Source: an uncultured Chitinophaga sp. (GTDB taxonomy: Bacteria > Bacteroidota > Bacteroidia > Chitinophagales > Chitinophagaceae). From it: a DNA stretch of 64,000 nucleotides. Each line of letters opens with the position of its first letter. Within the stretch, counting starts at the first letter, position 1. Below the pieces are notes generated by a model. The model made no database searches. It saw nothing but the letters and a program-made list of their open reading frames with translations, and had not been told where the DNA came from. The translations under genes and the position numbers were made by a program. The DNA is taken from NCBI RefSeq assembly GCF_937898475.1, contig NZ_CALEJS010000013.1:186001-250000 (forward strand), written 5' to 3'. Below, piece after piece: positions 27,807-39,200 of this stretch.

Positions 27807-30800
27807 ATGACATTCCGCGTTAAGCGTCCCCCTTCCGGGACGGGGACAACTATTGCCTTTATGCTCATCCTTTTCCTGATTACCTGTTATCAATCCGTTA
27901 CCGCACAAAACACCAAATTTGTTGTTAAGGGGACTGTAGGAGACAGCTCCGGTGTAGGCATACCGGGAGTGACCATACAGGAAAAAGGGACTAAAAATGC
28001 CACGTTAAGTTCCCCGGACGGAACTTATTCTTTGTCCGTAAGCAGCGAAAATGCCGTGCTGCTTTTCAGCTTTATAGGTTTTATTCCACAGGAAGTAAAT
28101 GTTTCAGGACGCAGCTCGGTATCGGTGCGTATGCTGAACGACAAGACCGACCTCGGAGAGGTGATCGTAGTTGGTTACGGTACCAAACGTAAAGGCTCGG
28201 TAACCGGCGCTATTTCTGCCGTTACGGCGGATGATATCAGCCGTGTGCATGGCGCCTCTACGGTGAGCAGCACGCTGGCAGGTAAGCTGCCCGGCGTTTC
28301 ATTCCGGATGTCTGACGGTCGCCCCGGCGCCAGTGCTGCTATTCAGATCCGCAACCTGGGCGATCCTTTGTTCGTAATTGACGGTATCCAACAGGACGCA
28401 GGTCAGTTCAATAACCTGTCGCCCAACGATATTGAAAGCATCACGGTGCTGAAAGATGCTTCCGCTGCCATTTACGGCGTTCGTGCGGCCAACGGTGTAG
28501 TCGTAGTGACCACCAAGAAAGGTAAATTAGGCTCCGGTAATACAATCAACGTAGACGCTTATACCGGTATCCAGAACTGGACCAGGTTCCCTGAGCCGCT
28601 CACCAACTCATACGATTACATGAAGTACCGTGCAGAAGGTGAGATCAACCGCTTCGGCAGTACCAGTATCACCGATGCAGAACTGGAAAAATACAAAGCC
28701 GGTACAGAGCCGGGTTATCAGAGCTTCAACTGGAAAGACTTTATCCTTAAAAAGAATGCGCCTATCCGTTCAGCCAACGTAAACGTTACGGGTGGAACAG
28801 ACAAACTTAACTATTACCTCTCAGGCACGCAGCTGTACCAGAACTCCATGCTGGGCCGGGAATTCGTGTTCAAACGTACCAACATCCAGTCTAACGTTAC
28901 GGCTAAAGTAGCGACTGGCCTGAAGGTAGGCGTTCAGATCAACGGCCGCATAGAAACAAGGGATAATCCAGGCGTACCCTATGCCGACGACTATTGGCTG
29001 GCCCGCTTTGCCATCCTGCGTAATACGCCGCTGGAAAGGCCCTATGCCAACGATAATCCAAATTATCTGAATGATATCAAGCATAACGAGACCAACTGGG
29101 CTTATCTGAATAAAACCTTATCCGGCAAATACAGGAGCGATTGGCGTGTACTGCAGGCCAACTTTACCGGAGAGTACCAGATACCAGGCATCAAAGGCCT
29201 TACACTCAGTGGCATCTATTCTTACTATATCGCTGATAACGTGCTGAACAACCACGAGTACACCTACGTTACTTACACATATGATCCTGCTACGGACGCC
29301 TATAATCCTACCGGCGGTAGCTCCAATCCATGGAGAGAACGCGAGCAGATCAAACAAATCAATACGAACCAGCAGATACAGCTTAACTATAGCAACACCT
29401 TTGGCCGCCATACTATAGCTGCCACACTGGTAAACGAAAGGATCAGGAACCAGCGGCTCCGTAACTGGATACACGCTGTTCCTACCACCAATGTCTTACC
29501 ACTGATCTACTTTAGTACTGCCGACACCTACGATGACAGCGATAATATCGAAACACGTATCGGTTATATCGGCCGCTTCAGCTACAGCTATAACGATAAA
29601 TACTTCCTGGAAGTAGCAGCCCGCCGCGATGCTTCCTATGTATTTTCTCCAGACGACCGGGTTGGCTACTTCCCCTCTGTGTCCGCAGGATGGAGAATAT
29701 CCGAAGAACCTTTCATGAAATACATCATCAAGAACAACAACCTGCTGAGCGATCTGAAGATCAGGGGCAGCTACGGTATACTGGGTGATGATGGTTCAGC
29801 ACTTGGCCTTCCTGCCTATGCCTACATCGAAGGTTATAGCTATAACGAGGGTATCGCTATCTTCAATGGAGCGCCTGTGGTTGGATCAAGAGACAGGGGC
29901 GTTCCCATCACCAACATCTCCTGGTTAAAGAGCCGGATGTTTGATGTGGGCGCCGACTTCAGCCTGCTGAACGGAAAGATCAGCGGCGCTGTAGATTACT
30001 TCTACCGCAAACGTACAGGCCTCCGCGGCCGTAAATCAGACGTACTGGTGCCTTCCGAACTCGGCTATTCACTGCCCGATGAGAATGTTAACAGCGACGC
30101 CCAATATGGTCAGGAAATATCACTAAACTATAATGGCCAGATCGGAAAGGTGAGGTTCAGCGCGGGAGGTAACTTCGCTTACTCCAGGCAGAAATTCCTG
30201 GCATCTTACAAGCCCACGTGGCTAAATTCATGGGACCACTACCGTAGCTCTGCAGAAGGCAGGTTTACCCGTATTGACTGGGGTTTGGAAACCATTGGCC
30301 AGTTCACTTCACAGGAACAGATCAACAGCTACCCGGTAAATATCGACGGTCAGGGCAACAAGACCTTGCTTCCCGGTGACCTGATCTATAAAGACCAGAA
30401 CGGCGATGGCAAAATAGACGGCTATGACGAAAGGCCTATCGGTCTTGGCGCAGGTAAACAGCCCAATATTAATTTCGGTTTTAACTTTGCCCTTGCCTAC
30501 CGTGGCTTTGACTTCCATGCCGACTTCTCCGGCGGTGCAGGCTATACCTGGTTTCAGAACTGGGAAACAAGAAACCCGTTCCAGAACGATGGTAACCTGA
30601 ATAAGATTTTCCTTGACCGCTGGCACCGTGCGGATATGCGCGATCCAAACAGCGCCTGGATACCCGGCAAATATCCTGCACTCCGCTTTAACGACGTAAA
30701 TCATAGCAACAACCGCAACTCCGACTTCTGGGCGCATAACGTAAAATACCTGCGCGCAAGAACCATCGAACTCGGTTACTCCATCCCGGTGTCAGTGCTG

Positions 30801-30965
30801 CGCGTTGTAAACATGCAGAAGGCCCGCTTCTACATAAATGCCTATAACCTTTTTGCATTTGACAATTTGAAGTCTTACGACATCGATCCTGAGATCAATG
30901 ACGACAACGGCCTTCAATTCCCGCAAAGCACCGTGTTCAACATAGGCATGAATCTCACTTTTTAA
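27807..30965 (+). CDS. susC: SusC/RagA family TonB-linked outer-membrane transporter
   Basis: 1052 residues. Signal peptide ending SVTAQ, carboxypeptidase-like regulatory domain (KGTVGDSSGVGIPGVTIQEKGTKNATLSSPDGTYSLSV), then the TonB plug with VIVVGYGTKRKGSVTGAIS and NDIESITVLKDASAAIYG, and the 22-stranded barrel ending in ...TVFNIGMNLTF with terminal Phe. It imports a glycan oligomer with the SusD-like lipoprotein encoded 17 bp downstream. Confidence 0.95.
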   Translation: MTFRVKRPPSGTGTTIAFMLILFLITCYQSVTAQNTKFVVKGTVGDSSGVGIPGVTIQEKGTKNATLSSPDGTYSLSVSSENAVLLFSFIGFIPQEVNVSGRSSVSVRMLNDKTDLGEVIVVGYGTKRKGSVTGAISAVTADDISRVHGASTVSSTLAGKLPGVSFRMSDGRPGASAAIQIRNLGDPLFVIDGIQQDAGQFNNLSPNDIESITVLKDASAAIYGVRAANGVVVVTTKKGKLGSGNTINVDAYTGIQNWTRFPEPLTNSYDYMKYRAEGEINRFGSTSITDAELEKYKAGTEPGYQSFNWKDFILKKNAPIRSANVNVTGGTDKLNYYLSGTQLYQNSMLGREFVFKRTNIQSNVTAKVATGLKVGVQINGRIETRDNPGVPYADDYWLARFAILRNTPLERPYANDNPNYLNDIKHNETNWAYLNKTLSGKYRSDWRVLQANFTGEYQIPGIKGLTLSGIYSYYIADNVLNNHEYTYVTYTYDPATDAYNPTGGSSNPWREREQIKQINTNQQIQLNYSNTFGRHTIAATLVNERIRNQRLRNWIHAVPTTNVLPLIYFSTADTYDDSDNIETRIGYIGRFSYSYNDKYFLEVAARRDASYVFSPDDRVGYFPSVSAGWRISEEPFMKYIIKNNNLLSDLKIRGSYGILGDDGSALGLPAYAYIEGYSYNEGIAIFNGAPVVGSRDRGVPITNISWLKSRMFDVGADFSLLNGKISGAVDYFYRKRTGLRGRKSDVLVPSELGYSLPDENVNSDAQYGQEISLNYNGQIGKVRFSAGGNFAYSRQKFLASYKPTWLNSWDHYRSSAEGRFTRIDWGLETIGQFTSQEQINSYPVNIDGQGNKTLLPGDLIYKDQNGDGKIDGYDERPIGLGAGKQPNINFGFNFALAYRGFDFHADFSGGAGYTWFQNWETRNPFQNDGNLNKIFLDRWHRADMRDPNSAWIPGKYPALRFNDVNHSNNRNSDFWAHNVKYLRARTIELGYSIPVSVLRVVNMQKARFYINAYNLFAFDNLKSYDIDPEINDDNGLQFPQSTVFNIGMNLTF

Positions 30966-30982
30966 GTAACGGACCATATTAA

Positions 30983-32890
30983 ATGACGAAGATGAAAAAA
31001 CATATTCCACATATCATATTTGCCCTGATGCTGAGCTCCGCAGGGTGTAAAAGTGACAGCGAATTCCTGAACCAGACTCCAACTAACATTCTTACAATTG
31101 AACAGGCCTTCAAGGATCCCGCACAGGTAGAGTCCATTCTGGCCAACCTCTATAATCGCCAGCTCGACTTTAGCGGTCTTGACAATGGCTGGGCCTCTTT
31201 TGCTGACTTCAGTGAAAGCTTCCCTTCAGAGAACGGGGCCGCAGGTATTGTGCAACGCGACAGCTGGGGCTTTGGTGAGTGGGGCACCTGGGACTATACA
31301 TATATCCGCGAGCTGAACCTTTTTATTGAAAGGTGCACTGCAGCCACCACTCTTTCTGAAGATAGCAAACGCAGGTTCCTCGCAGAAGCCCGCTTCCTGA
31401 GAGCCAATTACTATTTTGAAATGACCAAGAGAATGGGAGGTGTACCGCTGATCCTGAAATCAATGTTATATGACTTCGGCGGAGACCCCACCTACCTGCA
31501 ATTTCCCCGCGCCAAAGAAGCAGAGATGTATGATTTTGTGATCAGTGAAGCAGAAGCCATTAAAGGGGATCTGCCTGTAGCGCCCAACCAGAAAGCCAGG
31601 GCCACTATGGCAGCTGCACTGGCAATGGAAGCACGCGCCGCGCTGTACGCTGGCTCAATTGCCAAGTATGGTTTCCGTACTCCGCAGGTAACCCTGCCCG
31701 GTGAAGAAGTAGGTATCCCTGCCGCTAAAGCAAACGGTTACTATACCACAGCGCTGACCGCAGCCAGGGAGATCATTGAAGGTAAAGCGGGCAACTATTC
31801 CCTTTACAACAGCAAGCCTGACCTGGCAGAGAACTTTGCTAATATCTTTCTTGAAAAGAACAATAACCCGGAATCTATATGGGTAGAAGATTTTAAATTA
31901 AAAAGCGGTAGGGTGCATGGCTTTACCGTGTCTAATCAGCCACGTTATGGCGCTGAGGAAGAAGAAGGAGGAAGACTTAATCCCTCTCTCAACCTTGTTG
32001 AAGCTTTTGAAAAGCTCGACAACACTTTTGCGCCTCTTCCCGTTACAGATGGTAGCGGTAACCCGATTTACTACGACAACCTGCTGGACATTTTCGCCGA
32101 CAGGGATGCACGCCTCGCTGGTACCGTAATTACACCCGGCTCCGCGTTCAAAGGCCGTAACGTAGATATCTGGGCCGGCTACCTGCTGTCTGACGGAGGT
32201 ATTCTGACAGGTGACGACCGGGGAGCACAAAAGCCGCTCCCTGGCACCACCAGTCCGGCGGTACAGGTGGTAGGCTTCGATGGCCCTATCAATGGCAAGG
32301 AGTTCACCGCCCAAACAGGCTTCTACATCCGCAAATACCTGGACCCCTCTCCGGGCGCAGGCTCCCGTGGTACCAACAGCGAAGTGCCGTTTATCCGTTA
32401 CCGCTATGCAGAAGTACTGCTCAATGCCGCAGAAGCTGCTTTCGAACTGGGGCAACCAGCAGTAGCCGCAGGCTATATGAATGAAGTACGCGCCCGCGCA
32501 GGACTTACCATTCCGCTGACTGCCGCTGAGATCACCTTTGATAGGATCGTACACGAACGCCGTGTAGAACTGGCTTTCGAAGGTCACATCCTGTTTGACA
32601 TGAAACGCTGGAGACTCGCGCACATCGTATGGGACGGCACCAGAATGACCGTTGCAGATCTGACCAGCAACATCGGTAAAGCTACCAAACGCAATACCCA
32701 GCCTTACGGGCTCTGGCCTTACAAATATTACAACCCAGGCAATCCCAATAACGGTAAATGGGTATTCAGGATCGTATTACCCGCACTGGTAACCCAGGCC
32801 AACCGCTTCAGACTAGGCAATTACTATTCTTTCATCGATGACAACATCAGGTCTAATAACCCGAAAATAGTAAGACAGCCTAACCAGTAA
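30983..32890 (+). CDS. susD: SusD/RagB family glycan-binding lipoprotein
   Basis: 635 residues (an internal ATG at 30992 is an alternative start). Lipoprotein signal ending SSAGCKSD. The N-terminal SusD-like part includes FLNQTPTNILTIEQAF and LAEARFLRANYYFEMTKRMGGVPLI, and the C-terminal RagB part includes FIRYRYAEVLLNAAEAAFELG and VHERRVELAFEGHILFDMKRWR. It caps the SusC pore and binds the incoming glycan. Confidence 0.95.
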   Translation: MTKMKKHIPHIIFALMLSSAGCKSDSEFLNQTPTNILTIEQAFKDPAQVESILANLYNRQLDFSGLDNGWASFADFSESFPSENGAAGIVQRDSWGFGEWGTWDYTYIRELNLFIERCTAATTLSEDSKRRFLAEARFLRANYYFEMTKRMGGVPLILKSMLYDFGGDPTYLQFPRAKEAEMYDFVISEAEAIKGDLPVAPNQKARATMAAALAMEARAALYAGSIAKYGFRTPQVTLPGEEVGIPAAKANGYYTTALTAAREIIEGKAGNYSLYNSKPDLAENFANIFLEKNNNPESIWVEDFKLKSGRVHGFTVSNQPRYGAEEEEGGRLNPSLNLVEAFEKLDNTFAPLPVTDGSGNPIYYDNLLDIFADRDARLAGTVITPGSAFKGRNVDIWAGYLLSDGGILTGDDRGAQKPLPGTTSPAVQVVGFDGPINGKEFTAQTGFYIRKYLDPSPGAGSRGTNSEVPFIRYRYAEVLLNAAEAAFELGQPAVAAGYMNEVRARAGLTIPLTAAEITFDRIVHERRVELAFEGHILFDMKRWRLAHIVWDGTRMTVADLTSNIGKATKRNTQPYGLWPYKYYNPGNPNNGKWVFRIVLPALVTQANRFRLGNYYSFIDDNIRSNNPKIVRQPNQ

Positions 32891-32915
32891 TTCTTAACAG
32901 CTAGAATTGATCACC

Positions 32916-33617
32916 ATGAACTTTAAACGTCACTATATAGCACTACTTATGATCGCAGCCGCTTTTGGTGCCTGCAGGAAAGATAATTATGATCCCCCGG
33001 CCTCCGACCTTACAGGACGGGTAGTATACAAAGGCGAACCGGTTAACGTGGAATACAACCAGGTATCCTACCAGCTGTATCAATACGGATTCGGGAGACT
33101 GGGTCCTATTGAAGGCTTCTTCACGCAGGAAGGCGGTTATTCCATGAAGCTTTTCGACGGCGAATACAAATTCATTATTCCCAATGGCCAGGGGCCCTTT
33201 GTATGGAGACAAACACCAACCGGCGCTCCGGATACCGTTGTCATTAATGTAAACGGCAAGACTGACCTCGACGTTGAGGTTACGCCTTACTATATGATAC
33301 GTACGCCTGAGTTCAAATCTGCCGGTGGTAAGGTATCTGCCACCTTCCGGATAGATAAGATCATCACAGATGCTGCCGCTAAAGACATCGAGCGGGTAAG
33401 CCTGTATATCAATAAAACAACTTTTGTGTCTGGTGCCAACAACATCGCAGTCACTGACCTGAACGGCGCTGATATCACCGACCCGGCAAATGTTGCCCTG
33501 GAGGTAGACGTACCAACTATAGCTCCGGCGCAATCCTACGTATATGCCCGTATCGGACTAAAAATATCCGGTGTGGAAGACCGGCTTTTCTCACCCATCG
33601 TAAAAGTATCTCTGTAG
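32916..33617 (+). CDS. DUF3823 lipoprotein of the PUL
   Basis: 233 residues from ATG 32916 (MNFKRHYIALLMIAAAFGACRKD). The lipobox is AFGAC. DUF3823 features: LTGRVVYKGEPVNVEYNQVSYQLYQYG and GEYKFIIPNGQGPFVW, with beta-strand modules behind. Members are encoded after susD and are thought to be surface glycan-binding proteins. 26 bp downstream of susD, same operon. Confidence 0.88.
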   Translation: MNFKRHYIALLMIAAAFGACRKDNYDPPASDLTGRVVYKGEPVNVEYNQVSYQLYQYGFGRLGPIEGFFTQEGGYSMKLFDGEYKFIIPNGQGPFVWRQTPTGAPDTVVINVNGKTDLDVEVTPYYMIRTPEFKSAGGKVSATFRIDKIITDAAAKDIERVSLYINKTTFVSGANNIAVTDLNGADITDPANVALEVDVPTIAPAQSYVYARIGLKISGVEDRLFSPIVKVSL

Positions 33618-33720
33618 CATAACAAGAGCCCGGCCTTTCGTTCATTGTTGTTAACCTTTCATAACATACAGGCGCTGCGGCAACTATAATCGGATTAATT
33701 TAAACTATAAATAAGTGTTC

Positions 33721-36165
33721 ATGAAGAGAAAATGCGTAATTGCGATCTTATTATTTATCAGTCATTGGAGCTATGCACAACGACAGGCGCCTGCCTATCC
33801 ACTTATCACGCATGATCCCTACTTCAGTATCTGGTCAACCAGCGACGGGCTGACTGCAACACCCACCAAACACTGGACCGGCGCCGATCAGTCCATTGTC
33901 GGTATATTGAAAGTGGACAGTACCCTGTACCGCTTCCTGGGAAATGAAGAGAAGTACTACAAAACCGTGGTACCGGCAGCGGATGAAGTGAACTACGATG
34001 CCACCTACACTGAAACTGCCCCTGCAGACAACTGGAAAGATCCTGCATTCAACGATAGCCAGTGGAAAAAAGGGAAGGCCCCCTTCGGCGATGATGCCGC
34101 CACCGCAAAAACACAGTGGCGCAGCAGGGACATCTGGACCAGGAGAACCTTCACCCTTAACCAGTCAGACTTCAGCAAGCTGTTCCTGAAAGTACAGCAC
34201 GATGATGACATAGAAGTTTTCCTGAACGGCGAAAACATCTACTCTCATAAGGGTGTAGCCGGTCAGTTCAAATACCTGCCGCTGGATGAAAAGATCCGCA
34301 AAGCCCTGAAGAAAGGAAAGAACGTACTGGCCGTGCACGTGGTGAACACCGGCGGCGCTGCCTGGCTGGATGCCGGTATCGTAGAAGAACCTGCACCCAA
34401 CCCCGACCCCGCCTTACAGGTGGCCCAACAGAAAAAAGTAACGGTCAGCGCTACACAGACAATATATGAGCTTACCTGTGGCAAAACAGATGTGCAGCTT
34501 ACCTTTACCTCTCCCCTGCTGCTGGATAACCCGGAACTGGTATCAAGACCGGTATCTTACGTGAACGTGGCAGTTAAGGCAAATGATGGCGCTGAGCACG
34601 ATGTACAGCTGTATTTTGGCGCGTCTACAGACATTGCCGTTAATACCCCCGCACAGGAAGTGAAAGCACAGCAATACGCCGCAAAAGGCCTTTCAATCCT
34701 GAAAGCCGGCACCACCGCACAACCGGTATTACAGAAAAAAGGCGATAACGTTCGTATAGACTGGGGGTATATGTATGTGGCAGTTCCTGCCGCCAACACC
34801 GTACGCCAGTTTGTGACGCCTGCCCGTCCCTTTACGCAGGTGTTCCAGCCCGCTAAACAGGCTGCTTCCACCGGTAAACACCTGGTGCTGAACACCGTAG
34901 TATCCCTGGGCAAAGTAGGCACGGTTACCAAAGAACAACTGATCCTGGTAGGGTATGATGACCTGTACTCCGTACAATTCTTTGGCCAGAACCTGAAAGC
35001 CTGGTGGAAAGAAAAAGGCGGTACCATCGAAGATCAGCTGGCAGCAGCTAACAAAGACTACAGCAGCATACTGCAGCAATGCAATGCCTTCAACGAAAAA
35101 TTATTCAGCACCGCAAAAGCAGCTGGTGGCGAAGCATACGCAAAGCTCTGTGAACTGGCTTACCGCCAGAGCATCTCTGCACACAAACTCTTAAAGAGCC
35201 CGCAGGGTGAAACACTGTTCCTCTCCAAAGAGAACTTCAGCAACGGTTCCATCAACACGGTAGATGTAACCTATCCTTCTGCACCCCTCTACCTGCTTTA
35301 CAATCCTGAGCTGCTGAAAGGCATGCTGAACGGCATCTTCTACTACAGCGAATCCGGTAAATGGAGCAAGCCCTTCGCCGCGCACGACCTGGGCACTTAC
35401 CCGCTCGCCAATGGCCAGACCTACGGTGAAGATATGCCCGTAGAAGAAAGTGGTAACATGATCATCCTCACTGCCGCTATCGTAAAGGCAGAGGGTAATC
35501 CTGACTACGCACGCAAACACTGGAAAACACTCACTACCTGGTCTGAATACCTGGCCAAAGAAGGTTTCGATCCTGCCAACCAGCTCTGTACCGACGATTT
35601 TGCCGGTCACCTGGCCAGGAACGCCAATCTTTCCATAAAAGCCATCGTTGCGCTGGGATGCTATGCAGATATGGCTAAACAGCTGAACGACCAGGCTACT
35701 GCCGATAAATATCATGAACTGGCTAAAGGCATGGTGCAGAAATGGATGCAGCTGGCTGACGATGGCGATCACTATGCACTCACCTTTGAAGGCAAAGGCA
35801 CCTGGAGCCAGAAATACAACCTGGTATGGGATAAGCTGCTGGAACTTCAGCTCTTCCCTGCAGATGTGTATAAGAAAGAAGTGAAATACTACCTCACCAA
35901 ACAAAACACATATGGTTTACCGTTAGACAGCCGCCGTACCTACACCAAATCCGACTGGATCGTGTGGACCTCCGTGCTGACAGATAACCAAAATGATTTT
36001 GAGGCCCTGGTAAAACCTGTATACAAATATGCGCTGGAAACTCCTTCCAGGGTGCCGCTGAGCGACTGGCATGAAACACCGGACGGCAAAATGGTGGGCT
36101 TCCAGGCACGCAGTGTGGTAGGTGGTTATTTCATCAAACTACTCGAGAAAAAATTCTCTCAATGA
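33721..36165 (+). CDS. DUF4964/DUF4965/DUF1793 protein (glutaminase A-like)
   Basis: 814 residues from ATG 33721 (an in-frame GTG lies six bases earlier). Signal peptide ends YAQ. DUF4964 region (APAYPLITHDPYFSIWSTSDGLT), then a GH2-like galactose-binding jelly roll inserted at about 100-225 (WKDPAFNDSQWKKGKAPFGD, DDDIEVFLNGENIYSH), DUF5127-like region and the DUF4965/DUF1793 (alpha/alpha)6-type core (LAYRQSISAHKL, SNGSINTVDVTYPSAPLYLLYNPELLKG, HDLGTYPLANGQTYGEDMPVEESGNMI, EWTSVLTDN-like WIVWTSVLTDN). Named for fungal glutaminase A, but PUL context suggests a role in glycan or glycoconjugate breakdown; not settled. Confidence 0.85.
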   Translation: MKRKCVIAILLFISHWSYAQRQAPAYPLITHDPYFSIWSTSDGLTATPTKHWTGADQSIVGILKVDSTLYRFLGNEEKYYKTVVPAADEVNYDATYTETAPADNWKDPAFNDSQWKKGKAPFGDDAATAKTQWRSRDIWTRRTFTLNQSDFSKLFLKVQHDDDIEVFLNGENIYSHKGVAGQFKYLPLDEKIRKALKKGKNVLAVHVVNTGGAAWLDAGIVEEPAPNPDPALQVAQQKKVTVSATQTIYELTCGKTDVQLTFTSPLLLDNPELVSRPVSYVNVAVKANDGAEHDVQLYFGASTDIAVNTPAQEVKAQQYAAKGLSILKAGTTAQPVLQKKGDNVRIDWGYMYVAVPAANTVRQFVTPARPFTQVFQPAKQAASTGKHLVLNTVVSLGKVGTVTKEQLILVGYDDLYSVQFFGQNLKAWWKEKGGTIEDQLAAANKDYSSILQQCNAFNEKLFSTAKAAGGEAYAKLCELAYRQSISAHKLLKSPQGETLFLSKENFSNGSINTVDVTYPSAPLYLLYNPELLKGMLNGIFYYSESGKWSKPFAAHDLGTYPLANGQTYGEDMPVEESGNMIILTAAIVKAEGNPDYARKHWKTLTTWSEYLAKEGFDPANQLCTDDFAGHLARNANLSIKAIVALGCYADMAKQLNDQATADKYHELAKGMVQKWMQLADDGDHYALTFEGKGTWSQKYNLVWDKLLELQLFPADVYKKEVKYYLTKQNTYGLPLDSRRTYTKSDWIVWTSVLTDNQNDFEALVKPVYKYALETPSRVPLSDWHETPDGKMVGFQARSVVGGYFIKLLEKKFSQ

Positions 36166-36202
36166 TCCTTATTTATCCATATTCCTGATTAGCTTAACTC
36201 AC

Positions 36203-36234
36203 AGGCCTGTTGCTATCCGGCAGCAGGCCTTTTT
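36203..36234 (+). terminator. Rho-independent terminator
   Basis: AGGCCTGTTGC (36203-36213) pairs with GCAGCAGGCCT (36220-36230) with one wobble, loop of six bases, then TTTT. 37 bp after the DUF4965 gene, so the final GxGYxYP gene may have its own promoter. Confidence 0.75.
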
Positions 36235-36267
36235 ATATCACCATATGAAACCCAAAATCCCTCAGTT

Positions 36268-39200
36268 ATGAAAAAATTCCTGGTCTTTATCGTCCTCTTG
36301 CCATTACTTAATGTGCAGGCCCAGCGAAAACCGCCACGGGTACAGGGAAGCCCCTACCCCTTCTCTGCTGTACCAGATCGTTTGTACCTTACTTCTGAAA
36401 ATTACTCGCCTTCAGAGAAGGTAGCCCTGCAAACCCTGATGGGCGTCATCGCCCGTACTAAACCGGAGATACTCAGAGACCTCTCCGGTCACCGCGGCCT
36501 GGTAGAAAAAGCGGGCGTCACTATCGACAACACTTATTACAACAATTTTCCCGGGCTGCTGTCGCATTTCACCAGCCGCCTCTCCGGCTACATTCTCTGT
36601 AATGCCAGGGATCACTCTACCAATGTGGCCATCTCACTGTCCGGTATCATGAACGCAGTAGCCATTCCTGCAGATATTGAGCAGAGCGCCATCAACGCCG
36701 GACTCACCCTTCTGCTGGATGTGCGTGATAAGAACGAAACCTGGGCCCTGGCTAATTATGACACCGCCTTCAGCCGTGACATCGCGTCTTACCAGCAAAG
36801 CGCTGATGACCGTGTGGGCTTCCTGGCAGATTACAGCACTTTCACCAAAGCATTCCAGTTCTGGGACGATTCGCATACCGGCCCGCTGGCCACCAGCGTG
36901 TACAACCGCATGAACAAAGGCGCCACCTACTTTGGCTGGGGCCCGCAGGAATACGGTACGGTAGAACAACTTTCATTAAAATCGGGGATGATCATCCCTT
37001 CCGACTGGGCAGCCAATATGTCGGCCCTCACCAACATTCCCCCTATCAAAGATGCTTTCCGCCAGAAAGATCCTGTAAAGCCTTTTGAGGTAGTGCCCAA
37101 TGTGCACACCGTCTGCTTTGTGATCACTGACGGCGATAATGTGCAATGGCTGCTCGGTTCACTGGAGAACATGAACAACTGGAACAATCCTAACCGCGGC
37201 CGTGTAAACCTTGGCTGGACCATCTCTCCTTCCCTTGCAGAGCTGGCGCCGGTGGTGTATGAAAAATATGTAGACAACTGCCTTACCACTCCCGATGGCC
37301 GCAACCTGCTGATAGCCGGCCCCTCCGGCAGAGGTTACTACCTGCCCGGCCGCTATCCCGATGCAGACCTGGATACCGCCAACAGCCTGCTGAACCGCTA
37401 CATGAAACAGGCCGACCTGCGCATTGTGAACATCATTGATGCAGATGACAGCGATAATGATCCAACCGCCTACCTGAAACAGGACAACATCGATGCCCTT
37501 TTCTATTATAGCTACGGCGCCAACTATACCGGCCGCCAGGGAAAGATAGACTGGTATAAGGACAAGCCCTCTATCGGTGGCAGATATACGCTGTGGGGTA
37601 CCTTATCCTCTCCTGAATCACTGGCCGCCAAACTGAACCAGGCATCTACCAACATCTATTCTGAAGACGGCTACAGCCTGATATCCGTACACGTATGGTC
37701 AAGAAGCGTGAACGATGTGATAGACTGCATCAACCGCCTGGGCCCCAATGTACGCGTAGTAGCCCCTGATGAATTTGTATGGCTGATCAAAAAGAACCTG
37801 AAGAACATTCCCGTGGGCACCGGTAACGGACTGAAAGCAGCGTATTACGACGGTTATCATCATAACCATTTAAAATACCGCCAGACAGATCCTACTGTAG
37901 ACTTTGACTGGGGCGCCGGCTCTCCCAACACGGCTTTGCTGGGTAACGACCAGTACTCCGTAGAATGGTCCGGACAGGTACAACCCCTGTATTCAGAACA
38001 ATATACTTTCTATGTTACGGCCAATGATGGCGTAGTGCTCAAAGTGAACGGCCAGCCGCTGATCGTCGATCCCAATACGCAGGGCACACACACCCGCAGT
38101 GCCACCATCACGTTGAACGCGGGGCAGAAATACAGTATCGAACTGAAATACTCCGAAGGCAGTGGTAATGCCAGCTGCCGGCTGGAATGGCAAAGCGCTT
38201 CTCAATTGCGGCAGGTGATCCCAAAAGCACAGTTATATAGCCGGCCTTCATCCACTACAGGTTTTGTTACCGCCTTTGAATATCCCAACTATGGTGGATA
38301 CTCTGCCGCACTGCCTATTGGTAACTACACGCTGTCTGGTCTGCAGCAGAAAGGCATTAACAATAATGAGATCTCTTCGCTGAAAATTGCGGAAGGATAT
38401 AAAGTGATCCTTTATGCAGATGATAATTTCCAGGGCGATTCTGTCATACTTACTTCGAACCGCATGGCCATTCCCGGTTGGAACGATAAAGCCAGCTCGC
38501 TGAAAGTACTGGCTAACGGCGCTACCAACCTGGCAGGCTCTTATACCATCAAGAATGTAAACAGTGACCTGTTCCTGGATGTACGCGGGGGCCTCGGCGG
38601 ACTTGGCGACGGGGTTAACATACAGCTCTGGCATGGCACAAATGCTGCCAACCAGACCTTCAACCTCAAACACCTGGGCGAAGGACGTTATACCATCACT
38701 GCCTATCACAGCGCCAAATCGCTGGATGTAGCGCAATCAGATACTGCAGAGAATGCCCGCATCTGGCAATGGACTGCCTCCGCGGCATCCAACCAGCAGT
38801 TCATTGCACTGCCCGCCGGTAATGGCTATTATAAATTCGTGTCTGTGCTCAGTGGTAAAGTGCTGTCTATCCGCGATGAAAGCACTGCGCCCGAAGCTGC
38901 CGTAGTACTGCGTACGGATACTGCGCAGGCTTCCGCCCGGTGGCTGCTTACAGCCTTACCTCCGGTGGGCAATGGCAACGGCCTCAATGCTGAGTACTAC
39001 AACGGGATGGATTTTGACACACTGAAATTTACACGCATAGATCCCAATATTGATTTCAACTGGGGCGATGGTTCACCCGGCGGCGGCATCACCAATGATC
39101 ACTATTCCATCCGCTGGACAGGCAAGATCGAGCCGCGCTACTCCGGCGAATACACGTTCTACATGACCAGCGACAACGGCAGAAGGCTGTGGATCGACAA